Source of the DNA: an archaeon
GTDB taxonomy: Archaea; Asgardarchaeota; Hermodarchaeia; Hermodarchaeales; Hermodarchaeaceae
Length of the DNA: 24,502 nt
Direction of reading: 5' to 3'
Assembly (NCBI GenBank): GCA_016550485.1
Contig: JABXGV010000142.1
Coordinates: forward strand, 1-24,502
Below are positions 15,188 to 22,752 of the stretch, piece by piece. The notes below the pieces were generated by a model that did not search any database, was not told the DNA's origin, and saw only the letters and a program-made list of their open reading frames with translations. The translations under genes and the position numbers were made by a program. Position 1 is the first letter of the stretch; each line of letters begins with the position of its first letter.

Positions 15188-17632
15188 ATGACAAGCTTCG
15201 AGGTCTTCCGAGAATACGACGACGAACCAGAGGTAAAGGAGAAGACAAGAACAAAAGAAACACCCGAAAAACTAGAAAAAGAGAAGACAGGAGAGAGGAC
15301 ACAGGAAGGGTTGGAGGCAAAGGAGAGTCCCCCGCACAAGGAGCTGACCCTTGAGGAGGCTCAGGAACCGAAGACCAAAGAGCAACCAGAGCACGACCTT
15401 GAAAAACCGTTTCGTGAATTGGAGGAATTAAGGCAGACCCTCATAGAGGCTCTTGAATCCCTCCCACAATCCATTACGAAGGAACAACTGCAGGAAGATT
15501 TCAGGAGATACGACCTAACAGACTCGGAGTCACCAATTCTCCGCGCAGCTGACAACCCCGAACTCCGGAAAACCCTCCTCCCCCTGCCGGGCTCTCAGCT
15601 ATTCGATGTCGCTGGAGACCTCCTTTCCCTTGTTGAAAACACGTCTGACCCCACCTTTTTCACTCGAATACAAGACTACGAAACCTACCTCGAAGCCCTA
15701 CAAGCTTTTCCTCTTATCCAACTACATCCTCAGTTCGATGAACTCCACCATCAAGCTAAGCTCCACTTCCAATTTCGTTCTATCATTGATTCAGGTATTG
15801 AAATCAAGTTTGGCGTCTTCAAAGAGTACACAGGTCTCTCTCAAGAATCCCGTGATACATGGTTACAAGGAAAACCTCCTAGAATCGTTGGTATGCTAGA
15901 ACGTCGTGCTAAATACGCCGCTAACATCCGGCGAGGTGACTATTTCGAAGAAACATATCCAGTCTTCACCATTGAAGAAGTAAAACAGCGAATCAACTCA
16001 TTTGCTTTAAAACAGCATATAACATCTCACCAGAATTATCCACAGTGGATAAGGCAAGCTGAACAACACCTCCTCATCCGTCAACTAGCTAGGACTGGAT
16101 ATTATACTGGTGATCTCTCACACTATCAAGTCGAAGGATGGAACGCTGAAGTTAATTTTAGAAAAGCACTCAGATGGAGACCTTATCTCGTCCATTTTGT
16201 CACACACATTCCTGATGCACCGCCAAAACCAGGACAATACTGGCTTCCAGTTGATACCATAGGTCAAAGAGGCTTCCAATGGCTGACACAATGTAATTGG
16301 ATACAGGTTCCACTACGCATTACCAATCAAGAACAAGTTGACAGAGTGTTGAACCAGCTAGAACACCCCAACTACTCTAACCTCAAACCGGCACCCGCCA
16401 ACCATCCTATATCAGAGAAGTTGCAGGGGTTCGGTATGGATTCTGAAATCTACGAAGAGTGGAAAGGCAAATTTGGTTTCCTCGACACACCCGAAGAACG
16501 TCGTCTTGCATTCGCCTACCTGATAGGGACAACCCTCAGTGATGGTTTTATTACAAAACGTAAACACATGGCTATCAGCAGCTATTGGCGGATAACGCTT
16601 TCCTCTAGAATGAAGAGCGGCGAACCAGCCCTTTGGAGTAAAGACTTCGGTGATCGTGCATCCTATTATTGGACTCGCTTCGGTGTATTCACAAGAAGAG
16701 TAGAAGATACACCAGCTAGTGATGAAAAAAGTCTGAAGTATAATTGGGAGTCGTGTTACACCCCTTTCTTAACATGGTTCAATGAAGCAGTTCTCTGCCT
16801 CCCGCAAGGAGGGAACCATACCAACAACCTTTCTGAAGCCGACTGGATATTTCGAACTGATAGGGATTTCCGAATCAAAGTGATACAAGGCATCTGCGAT
16901 GGCGACGGGTGGGTAGTGACTGGACATAGAATTGCATTCGGCACCTCTGCCCAGCGACAAGGGCCTTTCATAGAACCACTGTTTCAGAGCCTTGGATTCA
17001 AAACCTGTAGGATAAGACTCCCCTCCAATCAGGATGAGAGACTAGAAGTTGAGAGTGGTTTCGACATTCGTATTCACGATAAACGGCAACTCCGATTACT
17101 ATCTGAAATGCCCCCTTTCCTTTCAGCGACCAGAAAACAAGAACTGCTTGAAAAAGGTGTCCGAATGAATGAAAGCACGCTTAGCAGTGGGGGTAATAGT
17201 AGATTCGACCTCCCTCTGACACGACTCATTCAAAGGAGAGGGAAGGAGGGTTGGAGGACTGCAAAGATTCGTGAAGAGATTTTCGAGAGGTGCGGTGTCA
17301 CACTTACTGTAGGGGTTATAAGAAAAATCATAAAGCAGGGCCCTGAACGCTTAAGAATTGACGAGAAAGTTGTAGAAGCCTACACCCAGCTCCTTAAGCT
17401 CCGTATCTCATTTCCTCAAGAAACTATAAGCTCTCATTGCCAGAAAGTTATGAAGGAAACTAGTCATAGAGGACACCTACAGACCTATGTAGGTTGGGTT
17501 AGAGGGAGACGTGTTCCCTTGGCTGTTCAACGCGCCATTTCTGACAACCACCCTCTAGTAGATAAGGAATTGTTAGAAGCATACCCCCACCTACGAAAGT
17601 TCAAGTCCTTGCTAGACAATGGGGACGAATAA
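15188..17632 (+). CDS. LAGLIDADG homing endonuclease-like protein (element 1)
   Basis: Two LAGLIDADG-type motifs are visible: YLIGTTLSDG (about 445) and VIQGICDGDGW (about 565), each with the acidic catalytic-type residue near the end, so this is a two-motif, single-chain layout. Before them lie a very acidic, Glu/Lys-rich N-terminus (about 1-85), and a helix-turn-helix-like stretch TWLQGKPPRIVGMLERR (about 225); a second, GWVRGRRVPLAVQRAIS, lies near the C-terminus (about 770). It has no intein splicing blocks. At about 814 residues it is far larger than ordinary homing endonucleases. It is a paralogue of the 18982-21477 protein, sharing FGDR-YY-T, LTWFNEAVL-LP and FLSAT-KQ. GTG 15179 is an alternative start. 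It lies opposite to moxR, ending 12 nt from its stop. Confidence 0.75.
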   Translation: MTSFEVFREYDDEPEVKEKTRTKETPEKLEKEKTGERTQEGLEAKESPPHKELTLEEAQEPKTKEQPEHDLEKPFRELEELRQTLIEALESLPQSITKEQLQEDFRRYDLTDSESPILRAADNPELRKTLLPLPGSQLFDVAGDLLSLVENTSDPTFFTRIQDYETYLEALQAFPLIQLHPQFDELHHQAKLHFQFRSIIDSGIEIKFGVFKEYTGLSQESRDTWLQGKPPRIVGMLERRAKYAANIRRGDYFEETYPVFTIEEVKQRINSFALKQHITSHQNYPQWIRQAEQHLLIRQLARTGYYTGDLSHYQVEGWNAEVNFRKALRWRPYLVHFVTHIPDAPPKPGQYWLPVDTIGQRGFQWLTQCNWIQVPLRITNQEQVDRVLNQLEHPNYSNLKPAPANHPISEKLQGFGMDSEIYEEWKGKFGFLDTPEERRLAFAYLIGTTLSDGFITKRKHMAISSYWRITLSSRMKSGEPALWSKDFGDRASYYWTRFGVFTRRVEDTPASDEKSLKYNWESCYTPFLTWFNEAVLCLPQGGNHTNNLSEADWIFRTDRDFRIKVIQGICDGDGWVVTGHRIAFGTSAQRQGPFIEPLFQSLGFKTCRIRLPSNQDERLEVESGFDIRIHDKRQLRLLSEMPPFLSATRKQELLEKGVRMNESTLSSGGNSRFDLPLTRLIQRRGKEGWRTAKIREEIFERCGVTLTVGVIRKIIKQGPERLRIDEKVVEAYTQLLKLRISFPQETISSHCQKVMKETSHRGHLQTYVGWVRGRRVPLAVQRAISDNHPLVDKELLEAYPHLRKFKSLLDNGDE

Positions 17633-17644
17633 TCACATCAAAAC

Positions 17645-17794
17645 TCATTCTGGAGACGGTACGCTGACCTGACGAAGAATCCGATCAATCACCGAATGAA
17701 CAGTCGCACCTTCAAGCTCTGCCTCAGGCTTCAAGATAATACGGTGATTCAGAGTATGGCGTACTAACATTTTAACATCATCGGGCGTAACGAA
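17645..17794 (-). repeat. moxR 3' end copy fused to moxR (direct repeat of 14626-14772)
   Basis: The 49 codons FVTPDD...PSPE* at the present end of moxR repeat those of the displaced remnant 3.0 kb away in the same orientation. Similarity begins abruptly at the FVTPDD codons; the codons immediately before (QGRT here, MLDD in the remnant) do not match. Most differences are silent, as expected for a homologous but diverged replacement rather than a recent tandem duplication. Confidence 0.85.
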
Positions 17795-18454
17795 AGTGCG
17801 GCCTTGTAATGCGGCATGTGCCTTCGAAGTTTCTAAGAGGACGAGTGAGGCACGGGGGGAGCCGCCTATGAGGATTTGAGGGTCATTCCGAGTCCGCACG
17901 ACAATGTCTTTGATGAAGTTCATTATTTGCGGCTCTACAAATACCTCTCTTATTGTGCTCTGCATCTGTAAAATGATATCTGGGTTGACTACAGAAGCGA
18001 CCCGGCTTCCTATTCCGCTATGGCGCCGGCGAAGAATTTCCACCTCCTCTGCTTCAGAGGGATAATCGACATGAAGTTTAAAGAGAAAACGGTCAACTTG
18101 TGCTTCGGGAAGAGGATAGGTTCCCTCAAGTTCGATTGGATTTTGTGTCGCAAGCACCATAAAAGGAGTAGGTAGGGGTAATGTAGTCCCTTCAATGGTC
18201 ACCTGCTTTTCTTGCATAGCCTCTAGTAGAGACGACTGGGTTTTTGGCGGAGAGCGGTTAATCTCGTCAGCTAAGAGAATATTAGTAAAAACTGGACCTT
18301 TCCGAAGAGAAAATTCACCATTACTAGGGTTAAAAATTGAATGCCCGGTGATGTCAACAGGGAGGAGGTCAGGAGTGAACTGGACTCGTCTAAACTCGCA
18401 ACCGACAGCTTGAGCGAAGGTATTTGCGGCATATGTTTTAGCAATACCAGGCAC
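17645..18454 (-). CDS. MoxR AAA+ ATPase, main part (frame 2 of an interrupted gene)
   Basis: MoxR proteins are AAA+ ATPases that act as chaperone-like activators of membrane or metal-site complexes, usually with DUF58 partners. This 269-residue part has Walker B ILLADEINRSPPKTQSSLLE, sensor 1 ATQNPIELEGTYPLPEAQVD, the sensor/arginine-finger region GGSPRASLVLLETSKAHA, and the lid domain. It begins in the middle of Walker A: PGIAKT is here while the preceding LLEGV is in the other frame. The GTG at 18454 has no properly spaced ribosome-binding site, so independent initiation is unlikely. With the N-terminal piece the protein would be about 337 residues, the family norm. Its last 49 codons appear to have been supplied by element 1. 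Confidence 0.88.
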   Translation of the reverse strand: MPGIAKTYAANTFAQAVGCEFRRVQFTPDLLPVDITGHSIFNPSNGEFSLRKGPVFTNILLADEINRSPPKTQSSLLEAMQEKQVTIEGTTLPLPTPFMVLATQNPIELEGTYPLPEAQVDRFLFKLHVDYPSEAEEVEILRRRHSGIGSRVASVVNPDIILQMQSTIREVFVEPQIMNFIKDIVVRTRNDPQILIGGSPRASLVLLETSKAHAALQGRTFVTPDDVKMLVRHTLNHRIILKPEAELEGATVHSVIDRILRQVSVPSPE

Positions 18455-18477
18455 ACCTTTTTGCCGAGCGTTACTTA
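18452..18477 (-). other. 26-nt insert with stop codon inside the moxR Walker A motif
   Basis: Minus strand: GAG GGC GTT TAA, then GTAACGCTCGGCAAAAA, then GGT GTG CCT GGT. Leaving out any 26 consecutive bases starting between the GAG and the GTT gives E-G-V-P-G-I-A-K-T, the exact expected P-loop. The Gly-Val codons occur on both sides (GGC GTT and GGT GTG). A stem GCGTT-TAAGT-AACGC (18468-18482) puts the stop codon in its loop. No canonical bulge-helix-bulge is evident. Confidence 0.85.
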
Positions 18478-18684
18478 AACGCCCTCTAACAAGATGTGCC
18501 CACCGCTTAACAGCCCAATTAGGATGTTTTGTAGCAAATGCCGCTTTCCGACTACTAACTTGTTTACTTCGTCGAGTATTCGGTTAGCTTGGTCGCGGAC
18601 CTCCGCTATTGTCATTCTAGGTTGCTGTACTGGTGCTGCTGGCTCGGTTGGTGGGGGTGGTGTTGGCTCTGCTGGATCACTCAT
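18475..18684 (-). CDS. MoxR AAA+ ATPase, N-terminal part (frame 1 of an interrupted gene)
   Basis: Reads MSDPAEPTPPPPTEPAAPVQ, a Pro-rich flexible start, then the MoxR N-terminal helix region ending KLVVGKRHLLQNILIGLLSG and HILLEGV before TAA. In intact MoxR proteins LLEGV is followed directly by PG-x-AKT, which is found 26 nt further on in another frame. On its own this 69-residue piece has no ATPase site. ATTCAATATG offers only a partial Shine-Dalgarno (GTGAT), and the TATA-like TATTAAATAA at 18706-18715 would start transcription almost at the ATG, suggesting a leaderless mRNA. Confidence 0.85.
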   Translation of the reverse strand: MSDPAEPTPPPPTEPAAPVQQPRMTIAEVRDQANRILDEVNKLVVGKRHLLQNILIGLLSGGHILLEGV

Positions 18685-18748
18685 ATTGAATCACTATTTG
18701 TGTTATTATTTAATACCCTAAAACTTATTGTTTATCCTTTGTGGTTTT
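18673..18748 (-). repeat. moxR 5' end copy fused to moxR (direct repeat of 22753-22839)
   Basis: Minus strand AATATGAGTGATCC at the moxR start matches AATATGAGCGACCC at 22764, differing only at two silent third positions, and AAGTTTTAG lies 33-36 nt before the ATG in both copies, with AAAACC further upstream in both. The match is patchy (small insertions are needed), so it is less secure than the 3' duplication. Confidence 0.6.
18706..18715 (-). promoter_or_regulatory. TATA box candidate for moxR
   Basis: Minus-strand TATTAAATAA is 22-31 nt before the moxR ATG, predicting initiation at or within a few bases of the start codon. The region is part of the 5' duplication and would have been brought in together with the replacement moxR start. 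Confidence 0.5.
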
Positions 18749-18981
18749 AAACACACAAGTATAGAGCCCAAACCGGTGTGAGGAGAGTGAAGTGGAGATT
18801 AAGTTTTTTCAAAGTCTTACCGAAACTCATTTAAAATCACTAAATTTGCGCCAGATATGGAGTTTACACTGGCAGTAGCCAGGTTCTAGCATCAGAAGTT
18901 GCCAACTCTAAAACTCACCACATTAAACTCCGAATGCCCTATCACATGCAGGATTTCATCAGATTTGTAGAGGTTGCGGAC

Positions 18982-21477
18982 ATGCCGGGTGGATTCAGGG
19001 AGATTCGAGAATACGACGAGGAGGTAGATGAGAAACAAAAAAGACGTGAAAAGGCAGAAGCCTCACTCAAGGCGTATGATAGGTATCAAAAGTACTTCGA
19101 CGAGGCTCGACGGGAACTCAGGGAAAACCCCCCATCCCCCGAGGAGGCGCAGGAGAGCAAGACCCGCATTGAAGCGATATTAGCGGAGGCAAGCCGCCAA
19201 GCCGAGGAGAATATATCGCTACCTGCTGAGAGGATATCAGCGCAACAGACATCATCCTTCCCGTCTCGGGAACTGTCTTCTCAGGAGCGTCGCTTCATGC
19301 CTCAGGAATCTAATAATCCAGTTACGGAAGAAGAAGCGGATGGTCAATCTCTCAAGCCCCAACAACAAGAACAGGTACCGCTCTTCACCAAGCAAAATGT
19401 TGAACAGGAGCTTGGTTCTGATAAACCAGTCTTCCCACAGCTTAGGCACGTCGATGATTTAGAGGAGCATCAGCATACTCTTCGCGCCTCTGAGGACCCT
19501 GACTTCCGTATTCAGTATCTTCCACCACGCAGATTCACACCTGAAGCTGTAGAAGCTCTCCATAGTATTTGTAAAGACGGAAACTGGATTGATCCAATAC
19601 ACATCGCATCAATCTCTGATTTCACAACCTATCAACAGGCTCTTTGTAGATTTCCTTTAATTCAGAGCTTACCTAATTTTGATGAACTACATACACGAGT
19701 TAGGGTGTACTTCCAAGTCCTTGGCAAATACTCATCTCAAACGTGGTCCCATGTCCCATTAGAGTACAAAGGTATCAGTAGATACACCATCTACGGATGG
19801 ATTAGAGGAACTTCTCGCCCTAGACTCCTTTCCTTGTTAGAGCAGCGTGCAGCTACGATATTTAGAATCCAACAGCGTGTAGCTAAGATCCGAGAGGGGA
19901 GTAATGGTATTTTTACCTTTCAAGATGTATCTGACCGTATTAACACAACCCCGTTTGCCCATTATTTCAAAATTCATCCTAAATACAAACAGCGGTGCAA
20001 TGATGCTGAACGCTACCTCAACGTACTTCGATTAATTGAATCAGGGTATCACCCCAGTGATTTGGGAACGCATTTCAAGGGTCTGCGGGCCGTCATACGT
20101 CGATATATTGAACGCGACCATCGCCCCTACCTCATTCGTATTGCGGCTGGTATCCCAAATGTGCCAACTGCAGCTGGTAAGCTTTGGATGCCTACTACTA
20201 TTGATGATAGTAGGATTCCATCACGTTGGGTTCAAGTCCCTGCTCGAATCACTGATTACAAACAACTGAGACAGGTTTTGGAGCAGCTTCCAACCCTAAC
20301 TAATGCCGATAAACACCTTTCACAGCAGCTCCACGAATATGGGCCTGCCCCCTCGTTTCTCAAAGAGTGGACCCATAAGTTTGGACCAGTAAACAGCATC
20401 GAAGAAAGACTCTCAGCTACTGCTTACCTTGCTGGAGCTACACTTAGTGATGGTCATATCTCTCTTGAATCCACAATTAGTAGTGCATTTTCTATGGGGC
20501 TTTCCACTAAATACACTTGGAGTAAGAACTTCGGTGATCGTGTTGCCTATTACTACACTAGTCTCGGTATTCCCACTAAACCTGGTCCTATAAAGCAACC
20601 CAACCCTCCTGACCCACACGAGACATTCCAATGGTATTCCGTCAACACACCAATGCTGACATGGTTTAATGAAGCGGTTCTCGGTCTCCCACCTGGAGAA
20701 GGTCATACGCATAACCCGGCTAAGCCTGAATGGATTCTTACTGCTCCCCGTTCACTCCAAATTAAGTTTATACAGGGTCTGTTTGATGGTGACGGCTGGG
20801 CTATAGTTAAGGGGAACGAAATAGGGGTATTTACCTTTAATAATGCTGACTTCATTGAACAATTATTGAACCGTGTTGATCTCTACCCAACCAGTAAGGA
20901 GGGGAAACGAAAGCTTGTTTTTCGAACACAAGAAGGACTAAAGCAGGCTACAGCACTCCCCGTGTTTCTCTCTGCTACTGGTAAACAACAAAACTCTAGT
21001 AAAATAGTAGAGATGATAGGTGGAACTAGACAAATCAGAACTATTGATAATCTCACCACGATTCGTCTAATTCAAGAGTTGGGACGAAAACCGGGTGTAA
21101 GTATGGCACAGATTCGAGAGTTGGTGTATGATGAGATAGGAGTGTCAATTGATCCCCAATCGATTAAAAGAATAATTGAGGAAGGTGACAGGCGATTGAA
21201 GATTGACTGGAGAGTCGTTCGCGCCTACTTCCACTTACTTGAACTTCAACTCAAATCTCCGGACACTCCACATAAACATCTTGCCATTAAGGTACATGAT
21301 GAAACCAGCGTCTCTAGAAGTTGGCAGAGTATGACTTTATGGTTGAGTCAGGGACACGTTCCAAGAGATGTAAAACGTGCGCTTTCCGACGGCTATCCCG
21401 TTGACCCAAAAATACTGAAAAAGAATCCACAATTGTACCAATATCTTCGTAATCATGGCTATGATAAATCTGAGTAG
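18982..21477 (+). CDS. LAGLIDADG homing endonuclease-like protein (element 2)
   Basis: Motifs YLAGATLSDG (about 480) and FIQGLFDGDGW (about 597) are near-ideal LAGLIDADG motifs with their acidic residues. The layout copies the element 1 protein: a charged N-terminus with REYDEE and EEAQE-KT motifs, a helix-turn-helix-like YGWIRGTSRPRLLSLLEQR (about 270), the motif pair, and a C-terminal region with LWLSQGHVPRDVKRALSDG. I chose ATG 18982, seven bases after GAGGT and aligned to the paralogue, giving 831 residues; the frame is open to ATG 18934, which has no ribosome-binding site. No splicing motifs, so not an intein. DNA target unknown; the moxR 5' region is the obvious guess. TTTAAAAT at 18831-18838 may be its TATA box. 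Confidence 0.78.
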   Translation: MPGGFREIREYDEEVDEKQKRREKAEASLKAYDRYQKYFDEARRELRENPPSPEEAQESKTRIEAILAEASRQAEENISLPAERISAQQTSSFPSRELSSQERRFMPQESNNPVTEEEADGQSLKPQQQEQVPLFTKQNVEQELGSDKPVFPQLRHVDDLEEHQHTLRASEDPDFRIQYLPPRRFTPEAVEALHSICKDGNWIDPIHIASISDFTTYQQALCRFPLIQSLPNFDELHTRVRVYFQVLGKYSSQTWSHVPLEYKGISRYTIYGWIRGTSRPRLLSLLEQRAATIFRIQQRVAKIREGSNGIFTFQDVSDRINTTPFAHYFKIHPKYKQRCNDAERYLNVLRLIESGYHPSDLGTHFKGLRAVIRRYIERDHRPYLIRIAAGIPNVPTAAGKLWMPTTIDDSRIPSRWVQVPARITDYKQLRQVLEQLPTLTNADKHLSQQLHEYGPAPSFLKEWTHKFGPVNSIEERLSATAYLAGATLSDGHISLESTISSAFSMGLSTKYTWSKNFGDRVAYYYTSLGIPTKPGPIKQPNPPDPHETFQWYSVNTPMLTWFNEAVLGLPPGEGHTHNPAKPEWILTAPRSLQIKFIQGLFDGDGWAIVKGNEIGVFTFNNADFIEQLLNRVDLYPTSKEGKRKLVFRTQEGLKQATALPVFLSATGKQQNSSKIVEMIGGTRQIRTIDNLTTIRLIQELGRKPGVSMAQIRELVYDEIGVSIDPQSIKRIIEEGDRRLKIDWRVVRAYFHLLELQLKSPDTPHKHLAIKVHDETSVSRSWQSMTLWLSQGHVPRDVKRALSDGYPVDPKILKKNPQLYQYLRNHGYDKSE

Positions 21478-21489
21478 TGACCATTGATT

Positions 21490-21513
21490 ATCTTTTTTTC
21501 TTGAAAATTTTTT
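21490..21513 (+). terminator. Oligo-T terminator after the element 2 LAGLIDADG gene
   Basis: Two T-runs (seven T at 21493-21499 and six T at 21508-21513) follow the stop codon within 40 nt. Archaeal RNA polymerase stops at such tracts without needing a hairpin, so the next gene probably has its own promoter. Confidence 0.55.
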
Positions 21514-21633
21514 GACACTGCTTCTAAGAGGAACAAGCCTATTGCTATGCTGGAGAGTCTTTTTTCAGGAGGTTTAGCTATTTTATTTCACTGATGTTTT
21601 CTATCGAAATAACCTCATAATAATGAATTGATA

Positions 21634-22737
21634 ATGGATGTACTTTCTATGGAGAATTCAAAGGTAAGGGAAATACAGCGAATACTGTTAGAATTAGAGG
21701 AAGAAGGGATTCGTTTGTTACAAACAGGAATGGAAAGAGCAAATCCCTATGATTATGACAATCCTAGTCCTTGGCCAGAAAAGAATCGATATGTGATACC
21801 AGCTAACAGAATTGGTAATCAGCTTATCGATATTAAACTTACAGGACCCGCAAAGCTTTACTATTGGAAACTCTTGAAAGAGATTGCCAGATTCACAGAA
21901 GAGAGAAACACACCTCTCAACAGAGGGCTTGTTTGCGGGAAGCTCTGTGAAACCTCGATTTTGGAAGGTGATATTGATGGAGGAATTGCCTACATGCTCT
22001 GGGCAACTCGTGAGAATAGGGGTCGAACCAAGGATTTTAACTCCGATGAAATCACAACATGGCTCCTAAGTAAAACATACCGCCGATTCGCAGCGGGAGA
22101 AGGCTATAATGGACGTAGCCCATTCGGCACCCCCGCTCCTCACATAATGTTGAAAGCGGCGATTAACGAGTACAACAAAAGAACAGGAACAAAATTTACA
22201 CTCGACCAGATTTTGAATGAAGCCTCACAAACACGTGAATATCGAGCATTATTGGAAGGGAGTCTTTGGACAATTCATCGAAATCTAGCCATTCTAAAGT
22301 ATGAACAGGACTTCAAAATCTTTCCTTCAAGAAAATACAATCTTTACACAAAACTTCGGGTTCTTGATGGATTTCTCAACCTGTGTCGATTTATTGAATA
22401 TGCGATTAAAAGTCGAGAGAAGCTAACTGTAAAAGGGAGGGAACCAACAATGGGGGAATTAATCCATCATATTACAAAACAAAAACATTGGGTTCGCTCA
22501 AGTATAAAGGGAAAAAACAATCGCCAGCCTCAAAATGCTCAAAAGTTTAACACAACTCTACAAACTCTTCTCAATGAAGAAACGAATCCTTACCAAAATT
22601 ATTTGATTCTCTTAACAATTCGAAATTACATAGCTCATGTGTGTGACCCTGAGATTCCTATCTTTTTCAATAATCTAGGGAACCTTTTCAATAGGCTAAT
22701 CTGGGCTTATCTTCAGTATTTGGATTGGAAAATCTAA
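21634..22737 (+). CDS. Hypothetical protein with a putative C-terminal HEPN domain
   Basis: I do not recognise the full-length family. The protein is about 367 residues, almost all helical. Near the end LLTIRNYIAHVCDPE contains R-N-x3-H (about R330 and H335), the HEPN ribonuclease signature, followed by a long amphipathic helix FFNNLGNLFNRLIWAYLQYL, as in HEPN folds. The middle (LCETSILEGDIDGGIAYMLW, about 107-126) looks like a helical-repeat hairpin. No nucleotidyltransferase partner is next to it. If HEPN is right, it may be an RNA-cutting toxin or defence effector carried by element 2. Start codons ATG 21634 and ATG 21649 are both possible; neither has a clear ribosome-binding site. Its stop is 24 nt from the displaced moxR start. 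Confidence 0.5.
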   Translation: MDVLSMENSKVREIQRILLELEEEGIRLLQTGMERANPYDYDNPSPWPEKNRYVIPANRIGNQLIDIKLTGPAKLYYWKLLKEIARFTEERNTPLNRGLVCGKLCETSILEGDIDGGIAYMLWATRENRGRTKDFNSDEITTWLLSKTYRRFAAGEGYNGRSPFGTPAPHIMLKAAINEYNKRTGTKFTLDQILNEASQTREYRALLEGSLWTIHRNLAILKYEQDFKIFPSRKYNLYTKLRVLDGFLNLCRFIEYAIKSREKLTVKGREPTMGELIHHITKQKHWVRSSIKGKNNRQPQNAQKFNTTLQTLLNEETNPYQNYLILLTIRNYIAHVCDPEIPIFFNNLGNLFNRLIWAYLQYLDWKI

Positions 22738-22752
22738 CCCAATATTTGATGG

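Larger units (their letters stand above)
14773..17794. mobile_element. Putative homing element 1 (LAGLIDADG gene plus replacement moxR 3' end)
   Basis: The unit between the two moxR 3' copies is about 3.0 kb. It holds one plus-strand gene (15188-17632) and, at its right end, the moxR C-terminal codons that are now fused to moxR. There are no transposase genes, terminal inverted repeats or short target duplications; the only flanking repeats are the two diverged copies of host coding sequence. This is the layout expected from homing into a coding sequence with replacement of the downstream gene end. The exact edges are inferred from where the similarity between the copies stops. Confidence 0.65.

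Noticed and set aside
17645..18684. moxR as two independent genes split at Walker A.
   Set aside because: The P-loop would be divided between two proteins, and the GTG of the second part has no correctly spaced ribosome-binding site.
15188..21477. The LAGLIDADG proteins as inteins or intron-encoded proteins.
   Set aside because: They have their own starts and stops on the strand opposite to moxR and lack intein splicing blocks; no intron-like boundary in moxR encloses either of them in the coding direction.
21526..21593. Plus-strand frame reading ...KRNKPIAMLESLFSGGLAIL, slightly like the MoxR N-terminal KR-x-LL-x-IL-GLLSGG-HIL.
   Set aside because: It is on the strand opposite to moxR, only about seven residues agree, and there is no matching nucleotide similarity; most likely chance.
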